From the NCBI RefSeq assembly GCF_018991925.1, contig NW_024735442.1:1328001-1392000 (forward strand): a stretch of 64,000 nucleotides of DNA, in the 5' to 3' direction. The notes beneath the pieces were generated by a model. The model had not been told where the DNA came from and did no database searches. It saw only the letters and a program-made list of their open reading frames with translations. Positions 45,040 to 54,545 of the stretch are shown here, piece after piece (position 1 is the first letter of the stretch; each line of letters opens with the position of its first letter). Source of the stretch: Homarus americanus (lineage: Eukaryota > Arthropoda > Malacostraca > Decapoda > Nephropidae). The position numbers and the translations under genes are program-made.

Positions 45040-45479
45040 TACATAAAATATTTTCCTTGGAGTATAGTTTACGGATCAACCCCCAACACTTCACATATGT
45101 CTGACACACTTATCATTTTCCCAGATCATTGTTCTCATATATTTTCATCTGACACCTGGTGTAGCTATGTTTACTAATCATACATAGACGTAAATACCAC
45201 AACCTTCAGACACGGTCACACTTATGTACAATATTACACTAATACGTAACAATTGGGCCTTCCCAACCACCATATAGGTACTGTACCTTGAGTTCTCCCT
45301 TAATACTATCTGTATACATACATAAGATTATATGCACGGACACTGGTATAATTCGTATAAAACAACATGCAGTATATGATTTACCCCTTCCAAATGTTTA
45401 CCGTTTTCTGTGACACTCCCCACAAGAAAGATATTCCCTTAGCGCGGTGAGTTTGAATGTTATGCAGCTGTAATATGCG

Positions 45480-45735
45480 TCAGCAGAGATTATAGGGACC
45501 AGTACTAATGTGCGCAGTATCTGAACCTGCTCCAGTATTGGAGCGTCTGCCAGCTCCATGTAGACATTCAACTGAGTAATGCCCTTTAAGATGTTTATAC
45601 ACCTCAATTAGGTCACCCCTTGCCCGGCTGTAGTATAAGCTAGGCAGTTGCAGGCACTCTAATGTCCTTGGGTAAATTGAGGTGCCGAAGTACAGGCACC
45701 AGTCTGGTGGCCCTCCTTTAGACATTTTCAATCAA
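45480..45735 (-). pseudogene. Non-LTR retrotransposon RT C-terminal fragment
   Basis: The minus strand encodes RTLECLQLPSLYYSRARGDL, then IEVYKHLKG. The LxLPSLxYRRxRGDxIExYKxLxG block lies near the C-terminal end of jockey/CR1-type reverse transcriptases. After that the frame shifts and similarity fades. The fragment is short, with no endonuclease or RT active site here. Confidence 0.6.
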
Positions 45736-46354
45736 CTGACAGTCCCTAGCATATCTTGGGGACCAGACGGGGCGACAGTGTGGTCAGTATGGAGTTGTAA
45801 GGCTCCACCTGCAAACAACTTTATTATTTCTAACTCGTCTGAATATTTACGTCTTGATGTCAGTAACCCTGTATTGAGGTCTTATAAATTTGGTTCAGTA
45901 ATGCCACCAGGGTATAGACTTTGCTGTTGAGAAGTTATCCGAAGAGACCCAAGGCGCCCACCTGATCATCGTTCACACCTGCCGGGGTATTAGTTCAGAT
46001 ATGATACCTTTATTCTGCATTATCACAACAAGTATGTAACATTTCATGGTAGATGATTATATTCAAGATTTCTTACGAAGAAATGCAAAACAGGACACAA
46101 AAACCATACTCAGTTTTTGTACTTCAAGGTAATATGGTCAATCTCTTGTTTTACCTCAGTGTCTTACTGGAGGGAAATTTATACTTTGTTTTTAAGTTGT
46201 CATAAAACACTTGTCATGTGTCATGTTGTTGAGTGTTGGGGTCGTGTTGTGACTGACATTTGTACATTATCGTGTGTGTTTGACGTTTGGATATTGTTGT
46301 GACTGACGCCTGTTCATTATTGTGGTGTGTGGGTGGTGTTCATGTAGTGATGTT

Positions 46355-46495
46355 TTAACTCGCCTGTGGTGCCAGGTAGATGGCGAATTCTAGTTTGGTC
46401 ATCTTGCCGTAGTGAACTGAGAGGTGTTCCTTTAGTAGCGAGGTGAAGCCGGAGCCAGTGCCACCGCCGAAGGAATGGAACACAAGGAAACCCTG
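46355..46495 (-). pseudogene. Alpha-tubulin-like fragment, GTP-binding piece (GGGTGSG)
   Basis: The minus strand encodes [20 protein letters not shown], then [26 protein letters not shown] and stop. This contains the tubulin signature GGGTGSG (phosphate-binding loop of the GTP site) and aligns to alpha-tubulin just after the piece at 46767-46903. Changes such as KEH for MER and LAP for PAP, and the stop right after APQAS where alpha-tubulin continues TAVVEPYN, mark decay. A GT-AG intron of about 270 bp can be drawn between the two pieces, but the frame is off at the junction. Called a pseudogene, moderate confidence. Confidence 0.7.
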
Positions 46496-46766
46496 GGAGG
46501 CACCGAATGGTTGAGACACGGGCACCCAGATGTAAGGGTGTTTGCAATACAGTAGATCCACGAGTATTTCCTTAACGCAATATATTTTCTTAGTGTATAT
46601 CAATTTTGACAATAATTATTTGGCATCTTCAGCAAAAGTATACCTCAGTGTACTATTTGTAAGTAATACGAAATGTATATAAATGGCCTAACAGGACTTC
46701 CATACAAATCCCATGATAATGACAAGTGTACCTGTATACGTTTCTTTTTGTATTTCACTGTCGTAC

Positions 46767-46903
46767 CTGAAGGCCTGGTCGGTCATCCTCCAGATATGGT
46801 ATAAAGTGACGTTAATCGTCTCCTTGTGCTTGCAGATGGTGTAGTGGCCGCGGGCGAAGTTATTGGCGTCGTCCTTGCCAATCACCAGTTGCTGTGGGTG
46901 GTA
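46767..46903 (-). pseudogene. Alpha-tubulin-like fragment, 5' piece (HPxQL...ARGHYTI)
   Basis: Reading the minus strand gives [22 protein letters not shown], then a diverged stretch to TDQAF. This matches the alpha-tubulin segment [27 protein letters not shown]...RKLADQC, with one alanine missing and the following helix changed. The piece ends at a donor-like AG|GTACGA (46766). Its upstream side stops exactly at the TA flanking a MITE (46904-47024), and no upstream tubulin sequence (the N-terminal nucleotide-binding part) was found beyond it. In life alpha-tubulin forms microtubules; this copy lacks most of the protein and is probably dead, although a divergent spliced gene cannot be ruled out. 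Confidence 0.65.
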
Positions 46904-47024
46904 CTATAGTGCACCAAAGTCGTGTCCACTACCCAGCCATAGTGAGGGTTCGAATTGTCTTGAGTCTGAAGTTTCGAAACAGCTGGGGGAAATACTATGG
47001 TCGGCCAACAGATGTCTCCCACTG
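46904..47024. mobile_element. 121-bp MITE (TA-flanked), copy A
   Basis: The element is flanked by TA on both sides (46902-46903, 47025-47026). It starts CTATAGTGCACC and ends GTCTCCCACTG. A second copy in opposite orientation at 54089-54210 shares almost the whole length, which fixes the boundaries. It abuts the alpha-tubulin fragment. TA duplication and size point to a non-autonomous Tc1/mariner-superfamily element. Confidence 0.8.
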
Positions 47025-47267
47025 TAGTGTGTGGGGAGGGGGGAATAGAGGAGGTGGGGGTTAGTCTAGTAACAGGCTGTGTGTAGGTGGAGCATAACAT
47101 CGTGAATTCCACAATCACTGATAACAATAAGAATGTCATGAAGATAGTTAAAATTATTAAGCATGGTGAGAGATGTGTAACGGGTAAATAAAATCACTAC
47201 AACGACCTTATCTCTGCCGTTCATGGCTACGACGGTGAGACTGATGGGCACACCAGTAATTAATTCT

Positions 47268-47295
47268 CCGTGACTACCAGTAATGGTAGTCACGG
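47268..47295. repeat. Perfect 12-bp hairpin (CCGTGACTACCA)
   Basis: CCGTGACTACCA, a GTAA loop, then TGGTAGTCACGG. Not followed by a T-run and not part of a recognised gene. Confidence 0.8.
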
Positions 47296-47458
47296 ATAAT
47301 ACACAAGTTGTTACCAAGGTTGGCGCCACCCACACCAGGGGAAGGAGGTGATGTCGAACACTGAAACATGCCGAGGTCTCATTCCTACCATCGTCGTCAC
47401 CAACAGGTAAGTCACATTAATTTGTCAACATAGCCCATGTCGTCCTTATACTATTGCA

Positions 47459-48720
47459 GGGTGTCCCATGAGTGACAGCAGATATTTGTAGAGGTGAAAG
47501 AATATGTGATATTGAGTTGAAAATCTTCTATACACATAAGCATTTTTCGGTTTACTTTAGGCGTGAGGTGGGTTGTAAAAATTACGCAGGGCAAAAATTT
47601 TGCCATGTTATATTTTATTTTTCTTACCAATTGCAGCCATACTGTGTGCTGTTGTAATCCTTATTGGTGGATTACATAAGGCCTATTAATAGCGTGAAAA
47701 CCCGTTTGAAGATACTGTAATGTTCCATAACTTGCATTAAACGACATCATACGTTCACGAGTTCCAACTCCGCACCTAGCCTCCCCCCCCCCATCCCCGC
47801 CTCTACCCACCCAACTATTAAACCTCATAATTTGAGCATCGTGGGTTACCACACCTAAACACTAATCGACTACTTATTCTCTCCCCACACTCCCCCTCCA
47901 CCATCCCCCCACTCCACTCCTCCCTCCCCCACCTCTTCCCTTCATCCCTCCCCCAAGACTAACGTCAATCGAACATTCCATCCCATCACATTACCTTCCC
48001 CTGCATTCCCCAACCCCCCTCCCCCTATTCTACCCATGGCGACGATTTGGACTACTGTAATGAACACTCACAGAACCGACGACATGGCTCCTCCCCCTTG
48101 TATTTAGAGTTAAAACCTTTACAACAAAGGTCAATCCCACGTAACTTGAGCCGGATTAAGATATGTGGAAAAAACAAGCAACACCCATGGCCACCCCCCT
48201 ACCCCAACCTAAAATCATAACCACCACGTCTCTATCTCCATCCGTTTCCCTCTATCTATAATAAAAAGTGTAACCCTACTCAGAAAAAATAATGAATGGG
48301 CCCTCCAAACAAATTAAAGATGAGGTGCACCCCACCCAAATAGGGATGGGCCCTCCATTTCCTTTCGCCTTCTTTTCTCCACATCCTTTCCTCCTCCCAT
48401 CGCCCCAGTCACCCCAACCTACCACCCAATACCATGCAGTGGGCAGAAGGCCACACACTTTCTCTCCTCCTAAAAGTCTGTTCCGTTTAACCCACATTCT
48501 TTCACTACTAAACCTTCTTCCCCCTTTCCTATATTTCGCTATCGCTATCGGTATCTCCCGCCTCGACTCTGCCATTAGTAATGGTTGCCTTGCGTAATTT
48601 GTAAAATCCACCTCACGGCTAAACGTAAACCGAAAAATCCATATATGTATAGAAGTTTTATACTCAGAATCACATATTCTTTCACCTCTACAAATATCTG
48701 CTGTAATTAGTGGGACACCC
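47459..48720. mobile_element. 1.26-kb element with about 136-bp terminal inverted repeats
   Basis: The left arm (47459-47594) starts GGGTGTCCCATGAGTGACAG; the right arm (48585-48720) read inward starts GGGTGTCCCACTAATTACAG. Both continue with GCAGATATTTGTAGAGGTGA and on to TTACGCA(G/A)GGCAA, with only scattered differences. The flank is TA on the right and CA on the left, so a mutated TA duplication is possible. The inside (47595-48584) is pyrimidine-rich in places and encodes nothing recognisable. Non-autonomous DNA transposon, superfamily uncertain (Tc1/mariner-like by TIR length and flank). Confidence 0.75.
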
Positions 48721-49821
48721 TATTATAATTATATGACAGTTGTTATATGAGCTCCTTAGTTAACTTCACCATAAAAATATGGTGTTTGACGTGCTATGCA
48801 TTTGATGGTCATATTTGCCGCACGTTACCTTACTCGGTTATGTTACACCCCCAGTTGCAACCTGGAAGTTTGGGTTGGGTAATGTAGTATTTTGAGCAGA
48901 AATGGAATTCAGAACGACTCAATGAACATGAAGAAAAACGTTTTTATATAACGAACCCTAATGTAATGTAACCTATTACAGTTATATGTAATCTGGAACG
49001 AACATGTCATAGCTGAAAATTGTCAAAGAAATATGAAAAGCGAGGCTAACTACCTATAAAATATTAATATTTGACGATTGGCAAAAGTCCTGGGAAAATG
49101 AACCAACAAGTCATGAGTTAAAATGATCAAATCATCAGTTTATCCTTGGTCATCATCAAAACAATCCTTTCAACATCACGGAACTGTTCTGAATCGTCCT
49201 GGGAATTGGGCATGCACTTGATTGGCGCATGGCCAACTCATGTCTTCCCCTAATGGAGCCCACATATATGCTCTAACTGCCGAACACAAATAACAGTCCA
49301 ACATATTCTCATTGAATACCCTATAAATGTCGATTTATCGAACAATGGCTTCACTAACCCTACAATGTAGATATTTTGCTTAGAGACCCCAAAATTTTCC
49401 CTAAATTCAGTTTAACCTTTTTTGAAATACTGTAATCTCACTCCAAACAATATAGCACTAAATTTATAGAAACACAAATATATGTTAACTAATCCCTCTG
49501 ACCAGCCCTAGGAGACTCAAATGGGTGTCAGTGGTCTGGATAACTAAATCTTGATGATGATTATCGGCGAATGTTCCTCTGCAGTCGCAGGGGTGGTGGT
49601 GGAGGTGTGGGTGGTGGGGGGTAGACGAGGATCCACTTGTAGTTCACTATGAATACATGAAATAGGAAGGGTTTCTTGGGCAGTTGATCCAAAAAGATTA
49701 CCAAAACGTTATGTCAGAGTAATAATACTTAACCTAGGTGTTACTAATACCATTAATTTACTCTAGTATATAAAAGCCTGCATCAGTTACCACAACATGA
49801 TATTATTCTGCCATTTCAGAT

Positions 49822-50844
49822 ATGCCTGCAGGACAAGCAAATTCGTTGGCAGTGATTGCTGAGCGATGCCAAATCATCGGGATGTGGAGAGCCGGGGCAA
49901 CTGTGCCGAACATTGCTCTCGAAGTGGGGAGGAGCAACAAGACGATTAGGAGGTGGATCCACCTGTGGGAGGAAGAGGGCTCAGTGGAGACGAAACCTCG
50001 AAGTGGGAGGCCACGAGTAACGTTTGCAAGGATGGACGCCATGATCGTGGCAGCTGCAACGGCATATCCAATGCGAACATCAGTGGAGTATACAAGAAAT
50101 CTGGGCCTCAACTGCCATCACATGACGACAAGACTCCGACTTCATGAAGCCGGGATTGACTGCCATTATTCCAGCTCACAAAGGGTGGCTAACACCTACT
50201 CACAAGGAGTGTCGACTCGGCTTTGCACTGGAACACCTTCCACATAGAGAAGAATACTGGAGAACCATTATATTTACCGATGAAACGATGTTCAGGTCAG
50301 TGGGAGCCGAAGCAAGGCAGTGCTGGCGACCCCCCAACACACATGAGAAACACATTCAACATCGCGCAGTGAGTGGTAGGGTGTCAGTGTCATTCTGGGG
50401 GTGGATGTGGGCACATGGGCCAGGTGAACTGCTCAAGATCAATGGCCATTTCACTGGTGAGCAGTATGTAGACATCCTGGAGCAAGTGCTAATTCCTACA
50501 GTCCGAGCTATGGCAGTTCTAGCCCCCCACACTATCAGGCTGGTTCATGACAACAGTCCCATTCATACCAGCAACATAGTAAAGGACTACCTCCAGGATC
50601 ACCCTGAAATTGAGGTCATCGACTGGCCAATGCTATGATGTGATATTAATCCGATTGAACATATTTGGACCATGATGAAACGTGATTGGGATATTGGGGA
50701 GCAGCGAACCTGTGCAGCAATAGAGGCCAAAGCTTACGACATGTGGGAGAGTATCGTCGACGACTAGGGGTGTGCCTGAAGCTGGTCGACTCCATCCCTA
50801 ATCGCCTTGATGAAGTCCTGAATGCAATGGGTGGCTGGACCTAA
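49822..50844 (+). pseudogene. Tc1-like DDE transposase, two frameshifts and one stop
   Basis: From ATG at 49822 the frame encodes an N-terminal paired-like helix-turn-helix (AERCQIIGMWRAG...NKTIRRWIHLWEE) and a GRPR linker (RSGRPRV). A frameshift near 50165 moves to the next frame, which carries the catalytic region: IIFTDET (first Asp), VSFWGWM, RLVHDNSPIH (second Asp) and DINPIEHIW (Glu). A TGA lies at 50636-50638, between WPML and CDINP, and a last frameshift near 50765 leads to the conserved end DSIPNRLDEVLNAMGGWT with TAA at 50842. About 341 codons is full length for Tc1-like transposases, which cut and paste DNA at TA sites. Spacing from the second Asp to Glu is 35 residues, counting the stop. 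The ATG follows an acceptor-like CCATTTCAG. A TATATAAA lies at 49767. TIRs are not clear. Confidence 0.85.
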
Positions 50845-51687
50845 TGCTAAGATGTGTGTATTGGTGTATTTTTTGGATTTTAGTATTGTTTGTAAATACA
50901 ATTAATATATATTAACTCACCTACAGTGTTATCTTAAATCCATGTCCTTAATGATGTCATAAACTATATCGCATGAAAATTCATAACAAAGTAACCTAAC
51001 AGCCACAAATTATGTATTGTGTGGTATACAATGATCTGTATAACACGTCGTGGAATGTGTTGTCTTATAACACAATATAATTGTATAGTTATAATTGCTA
51101 CCATCATTGAAATGCTCATGATGTTCAGCACACAATATTAACGGTAACTGAGCACACTCCAAAATATATGAAGCTTGCATATTGTGGTGGGGTGTTTAAA
51201 CACTGGAACTTGGAAGAATTGGGACACTATGGGACAGTCACCTAGAGTAAGTCTGAATACTACACCTTTTTTCAATTGCAATTGAACAATGTTACTTTTG
51301 GTTTCAACATCTTCGAATGGAATCGACATTCTTACACTTGATTAATAACAATCTTTACTTTCCGTTCAACAATCATCCAAAACTTTTCAACAGTCGTTCA
51401 ACACGTGACAATGTTTACTTGCTTTCAACAATCGTCTCATTCTTCATTGACAATTCACTAATACTTTCAACATTTTACAAAACTAAGTAACAATCTTTAA
51501 AACATCATAACTATGCAAAAAGTTTATGTTTTGGTGTTTTTCGTAGATCGAAAGACTAGTTGATCTAATTCGAACTTTTGAAGCAAGTAACGAATCACCG
51601 AGTCGAGATGGTGTGCTACACACTCAGTATTTTCATTACGAGTGTGCAGCTTCTCCCGTATACAGTTCGTCGCCGAGCCCCTCCAGC

Positions 51688-52161
51688 ATGCCACGGAGGC
51701 ACCGAATAACGTGCTACAGATCGCGGGCGCATTATCGAGGCCTACAGAGCCGAACAAGATTTCCTCGTAGTTGCAGCAGCCCTTGGAGTTCAGCGCACCA
51801 CGGCATACTCCATTGTGCGAGTATACCAACGCGAAAACAGGGTTGAAGCGGCTCACGCAGGAGGCAGACACAAGATCATAGACAATGAAACTCTGGATCT
51901 AATAGTGATGCTGCTTGAAGCAAACCCTATGATGACCTTGAGAGAGATAAAGGAGGAGGTCATGGATATATTTCCTACAAAACCACATTTCAGTGAGGTA
52001 ACGCTTTCGCATTATTTGGAGGGGGAGCTGATATCACTGAAAATGTCCCGTGACTCCCCAGCAGAAAGAAATTCTCCCGCAGTAAAGGAGGCGAGACACG
52101 CGTACGCTACGTGGATGCTGGCGACGGGTCTACAACAGCAACTAGTATATATTGATGAGAC
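51688..52161 (+). pseudogene. DDE transposase of the 2.4-kb element, exon 1 (DNA-binding part, first Asp)
   Basis: ATG at 51688 opens MPRRHRIT; one base later (frameshift just before 51713) the frame continues ATDRGRIIEAYRAEQDFLVV, AAALGVQRTTAYSIVRVYQR, EN, then AGGRHKIIDNETLDLIVMLL, a second helix-turn-helix-like segment and LVYIDET, where Asp is the first catalytic residue. Two tandem HTH motifs before a DDE_3-type domain are typical of IS630/Tc1-like transposases. The exon ends at GAGAC|GTATGT (52162). The frameshift near the start makes this copy unlikely to work unless translation starts elsewhere. Confidence 0.75.
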
Positions 52162-52312
52162 GTATGTAATTAAGTAACCACTTATCAACTATCTGTAGTA
52201 TGTACTACATAATTACTTAAGTAAACTGTATGTAACGAGTGAGTACTTAATATTGATCTCAGTTTGATGCATCGTACAACTTTCCTTGTGTTAATATTTA
52301 ATTACATTACAG

Positions 52313-52913
52313 TATGACTACATACACTGATGTTTCATTTCCAGGGTTCAATCTGTGGACCAAGAGGAGGTACGGCAGGGCAAGACGCGGGGAGCGTGTG
52401 CATCGCGCCGTTGGTGGACAGCGTGGCAGAAACACGACAGTGATTGCTGCGATAGCTGAACACTGTGGAATACTCTATCACGAAATTCACTATGGTTCAG
52501 TGACGAAGGAAGTATTCAGTGATTTCATCGCATCACTTGCAGCAATAATCGGAGACACAAGGTCCATACTTGTTCTAGACAACGCTCCAATTCACAACGG
52601 TATCGCAGCAGTCTATCCCGAGCTGAATTTTAAATTTCTCCCTCCATACTCTCCTTGCTTGAACCCCATAGAAAGCTGTTTATCTGTGTTTAAATCATAC
52701 CTGAAGCAGTACCTCCACCGTGAAGCTCCACGGTGCAACGCGGCCCACGCCAGGCAAGAAGGAGTGACTCTCAATGCACTGAGGGAGAACATTTTGCAAG
52801 TTGGCGTGGAATTTGCACTGCCTAGTGTCACGGAACATGTTGTGTCGCAGAACTATAACCATGTCAACACCTACTTGGTTCAATGTATTGAGCGCCGAGA
52901 CATCTTCAATTGA
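52313..52913 (+). CDS. DDE transposase of the 2.4-kb element, exon 2 (catalytic part)
   Basis: After a 151-bp GT-AG intron (acceptor TTACATTACAG at 52312) the joined frame continues through GFNLWTKRRYGRARRGERVH, the GQRGRN motif, ILVLDNAPIH (second Asp) and LPPYSPCLNPIE (Glu), then a C-terminal tail to TGA at 52911. The GFNLWT...GRA.RGxR...GQRGRN string marks the eukaryotic DDE_3 transposases. The second Asp to Glu spacing is 30 residues, shorter than the usual 34. With this acceptor ten extra residues (MTTYTDVSFP) fall between DET and GFNLW; the closer acceptor TTTCCAG at 52344 would remove them but breaks frame. Confidence 0.75.
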
Positions 52914-54088
52914 TATACAGTTGGTCTACAGTAATATAATATAACCTACTGCCTTACCGTTTGTTCCACTTGAAACAATTCACAACAAAAACCTTCTATA
53001 CACTCATGGGTTCTTTTTTACCTGACAGGTTACTATTCGTGAGGCAGAGGAGGAAGGCAAGTCAACGGGATGCTGATATGACACTCCTCTCCCCAATCCC
53101 ACTACCCCTCCCACCCTCACTTACCTTCATCCCTACCTTACAGCCAGGCAGAAACAACCCACCAAGGTGTACGAGGCCTTTACTGTGAATTGCTTCGTCG
53201 AAGTATCATGACACCAATGTATTTAGCTATTAGTATAAGGCCCTTTTTTCTTTGTTTCTTTTTAAGCAATCGTATGTTTTATGTAGCTACTACATACTAA
53301 AGACTAAAGGCATTACATAATTACATATGTTTATACCAGAATTCATTGTGTTGTTGATGTTTGTGTAAGTATACTCAAAAATTAAATATTCATGGCTGTT
53401 ACTGATTTTAAAGATTGTTGAATAAATTCTTTTCAATGATGATTGTTTCAGTCGCATTGTTGAAAAGTTTGGTTGACTGTTGAAAGCAATCTGAGATATG
53501 TGGCTGTTGAAAGGTTTTGTAAATTGTCAAATCAAAATAACTGATTGTTGAATGGATTCGGAAAATAGTTGAAAGCAAATAGAAATTTGTCATTCCAAAA
53601 TTTTGATTGTTAAAGGCAAGTGGTCAATTGTTCAATTGCAAATGAAAGAAGGTGTATTTAACAATACTGATAACTTTTTCACTCCACTCTTTTTAACATA
53701 AGTATATAGTTATATAATATTGCATATTATCACAAATATTTATTAAGCAAAGGATGGGTGGAATATAAATAAATATTACCCTAATCTCTTTGTCGGAATA
53801 ACAACAAAATTGTGACGTAGTCGCTGAGTAAAACTAGCTGATCCTTGCATATTTCACTTTTATCCTTAATATATTTCATTCTTTAAAGTATCATTGTGAC
53901 CTGAGCAGCAATAAGCACCCAGGACACTGCACCTGTTCCATGAATTCGTAACCATAAATAAACAACTAAGACAAAACGTAGTTAAAAAGGCAGCTTGAAA
54001 TTATGGTGGTATAAATAATAAATAAACCTGCCTCTCATCCAGCCCCCACCTCCTCTACTCCACCCACCCCCCCCACACACACACACTA

Positions 54089-54210
54089 CAGTGGGCGACA
54101 TCTGTTGGCCGACCATAGCATTTCCCCCCAGCTGTTTCGAAACTTCAGACTCAAGGCTATTCGAATCCTCACTGTGGATGGGTAGTGGACACGACTTTTG
54201 TGCACGATAG
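54089..54210. mobile_element. 122-bp MITE (TA-flanked), copy B
   Basis: Reverse-orientation copy of the element at 46904-47024: CAGTGGGCGACATCTGTTGG at the left, GTGCACGATAG at the right, TA on both sides (54087-54088, 54211-54212). The right end, read inward, gives CTATCGTGCACAAAAGTCG, close to the TIR of the tandem MITEs at 44721-45039. Confidence 0.8.
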
Positions 54211-54227
54211 TACTATAACGGGTTATT

Positions 54228-54545
54228 TTAGTGTGACCGACATCCACAGGGAAATGGTGGGCACGGCGGGCAAGAAAGATTGTCAACTAAACGAGGAGAG
54301 TTAATAAGATGAAATGCCTTTGATTCCACCCTATCTAAAAGTTGGACAGAAGAAGAGCCACCCCAGATATGAGAACAGTACTCCAAGTTAGGACGAATGA
54401 ATCCTTTATATACCTGAAGCAACTGCTCAGGAGTAAAGTAGCTACTTTATTTGTACAGCATTCCCAGCTCTCGGGAGGAAGTTTTAGCAATGTTGAGGAT
54501 GTGTGGGTTCCATGACATATTAGAGCGTGTTACCCCTGCTGAAAA
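54228..54545 (-). pseudogene. Non-LTR retrotransposon RT fragment
   Basis: The minus strand reads, with one frame change, NILNIAKTSSRELGMLYK, FTPEQLLQVYKGFIRPNLEYCSHIWGG (key residues Y-K-F-I-R-P-LEYCS-IWG), then LLDRVESKAFHLI. The xxYKxxIRPxLEYCSxIW block is conserved after the RT palm in arthropod LINEs. It is interrupted by a stop and truncated on both sides; the MITE at 54089-54210 lies just beyond it. Confidence 0.75.

Larger units (their letters stand above)
51263..53654 (+). mobile_element. Complete 2392-bp TA-flanked DNA transposon (IS630/Tc1-type)
   Basis: The element is bounded by TA on both sides (51261-51262 and 53655-53656). TIRs: left CACCTTTTTTCAATTGCAAT then TGAACAAT; right, read inward, CACCTTCTTTCATTTGCAAT then TGAACAAT. 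Inside each end, for about 250 bp, there are many copies of a TTCAACAATC-like word (for example at 51368, 51428 and 51459 on the left; GATTGTTGAA forms near 53415, 53456, 53475, 53506 and 53542 on the right), so the ends are mirror images in word content without being one long perfect palindrome. The middle carries a DDE transposase in two exons. Confidence 0.88.

Noticed and set aside
50880..50935. TIR for the Tc1-like element (AGGTG...TTAAT...ATTAATT against 49734-49760)
   Set aside because: Similarity to the 5' flank is only moderate and AT-rich, so no boundary can be set.
51524..51871. 115-codon minus frame
   Set aside because: Antisense to the HTH part of the transposase, which has clear homology on the plus strand.
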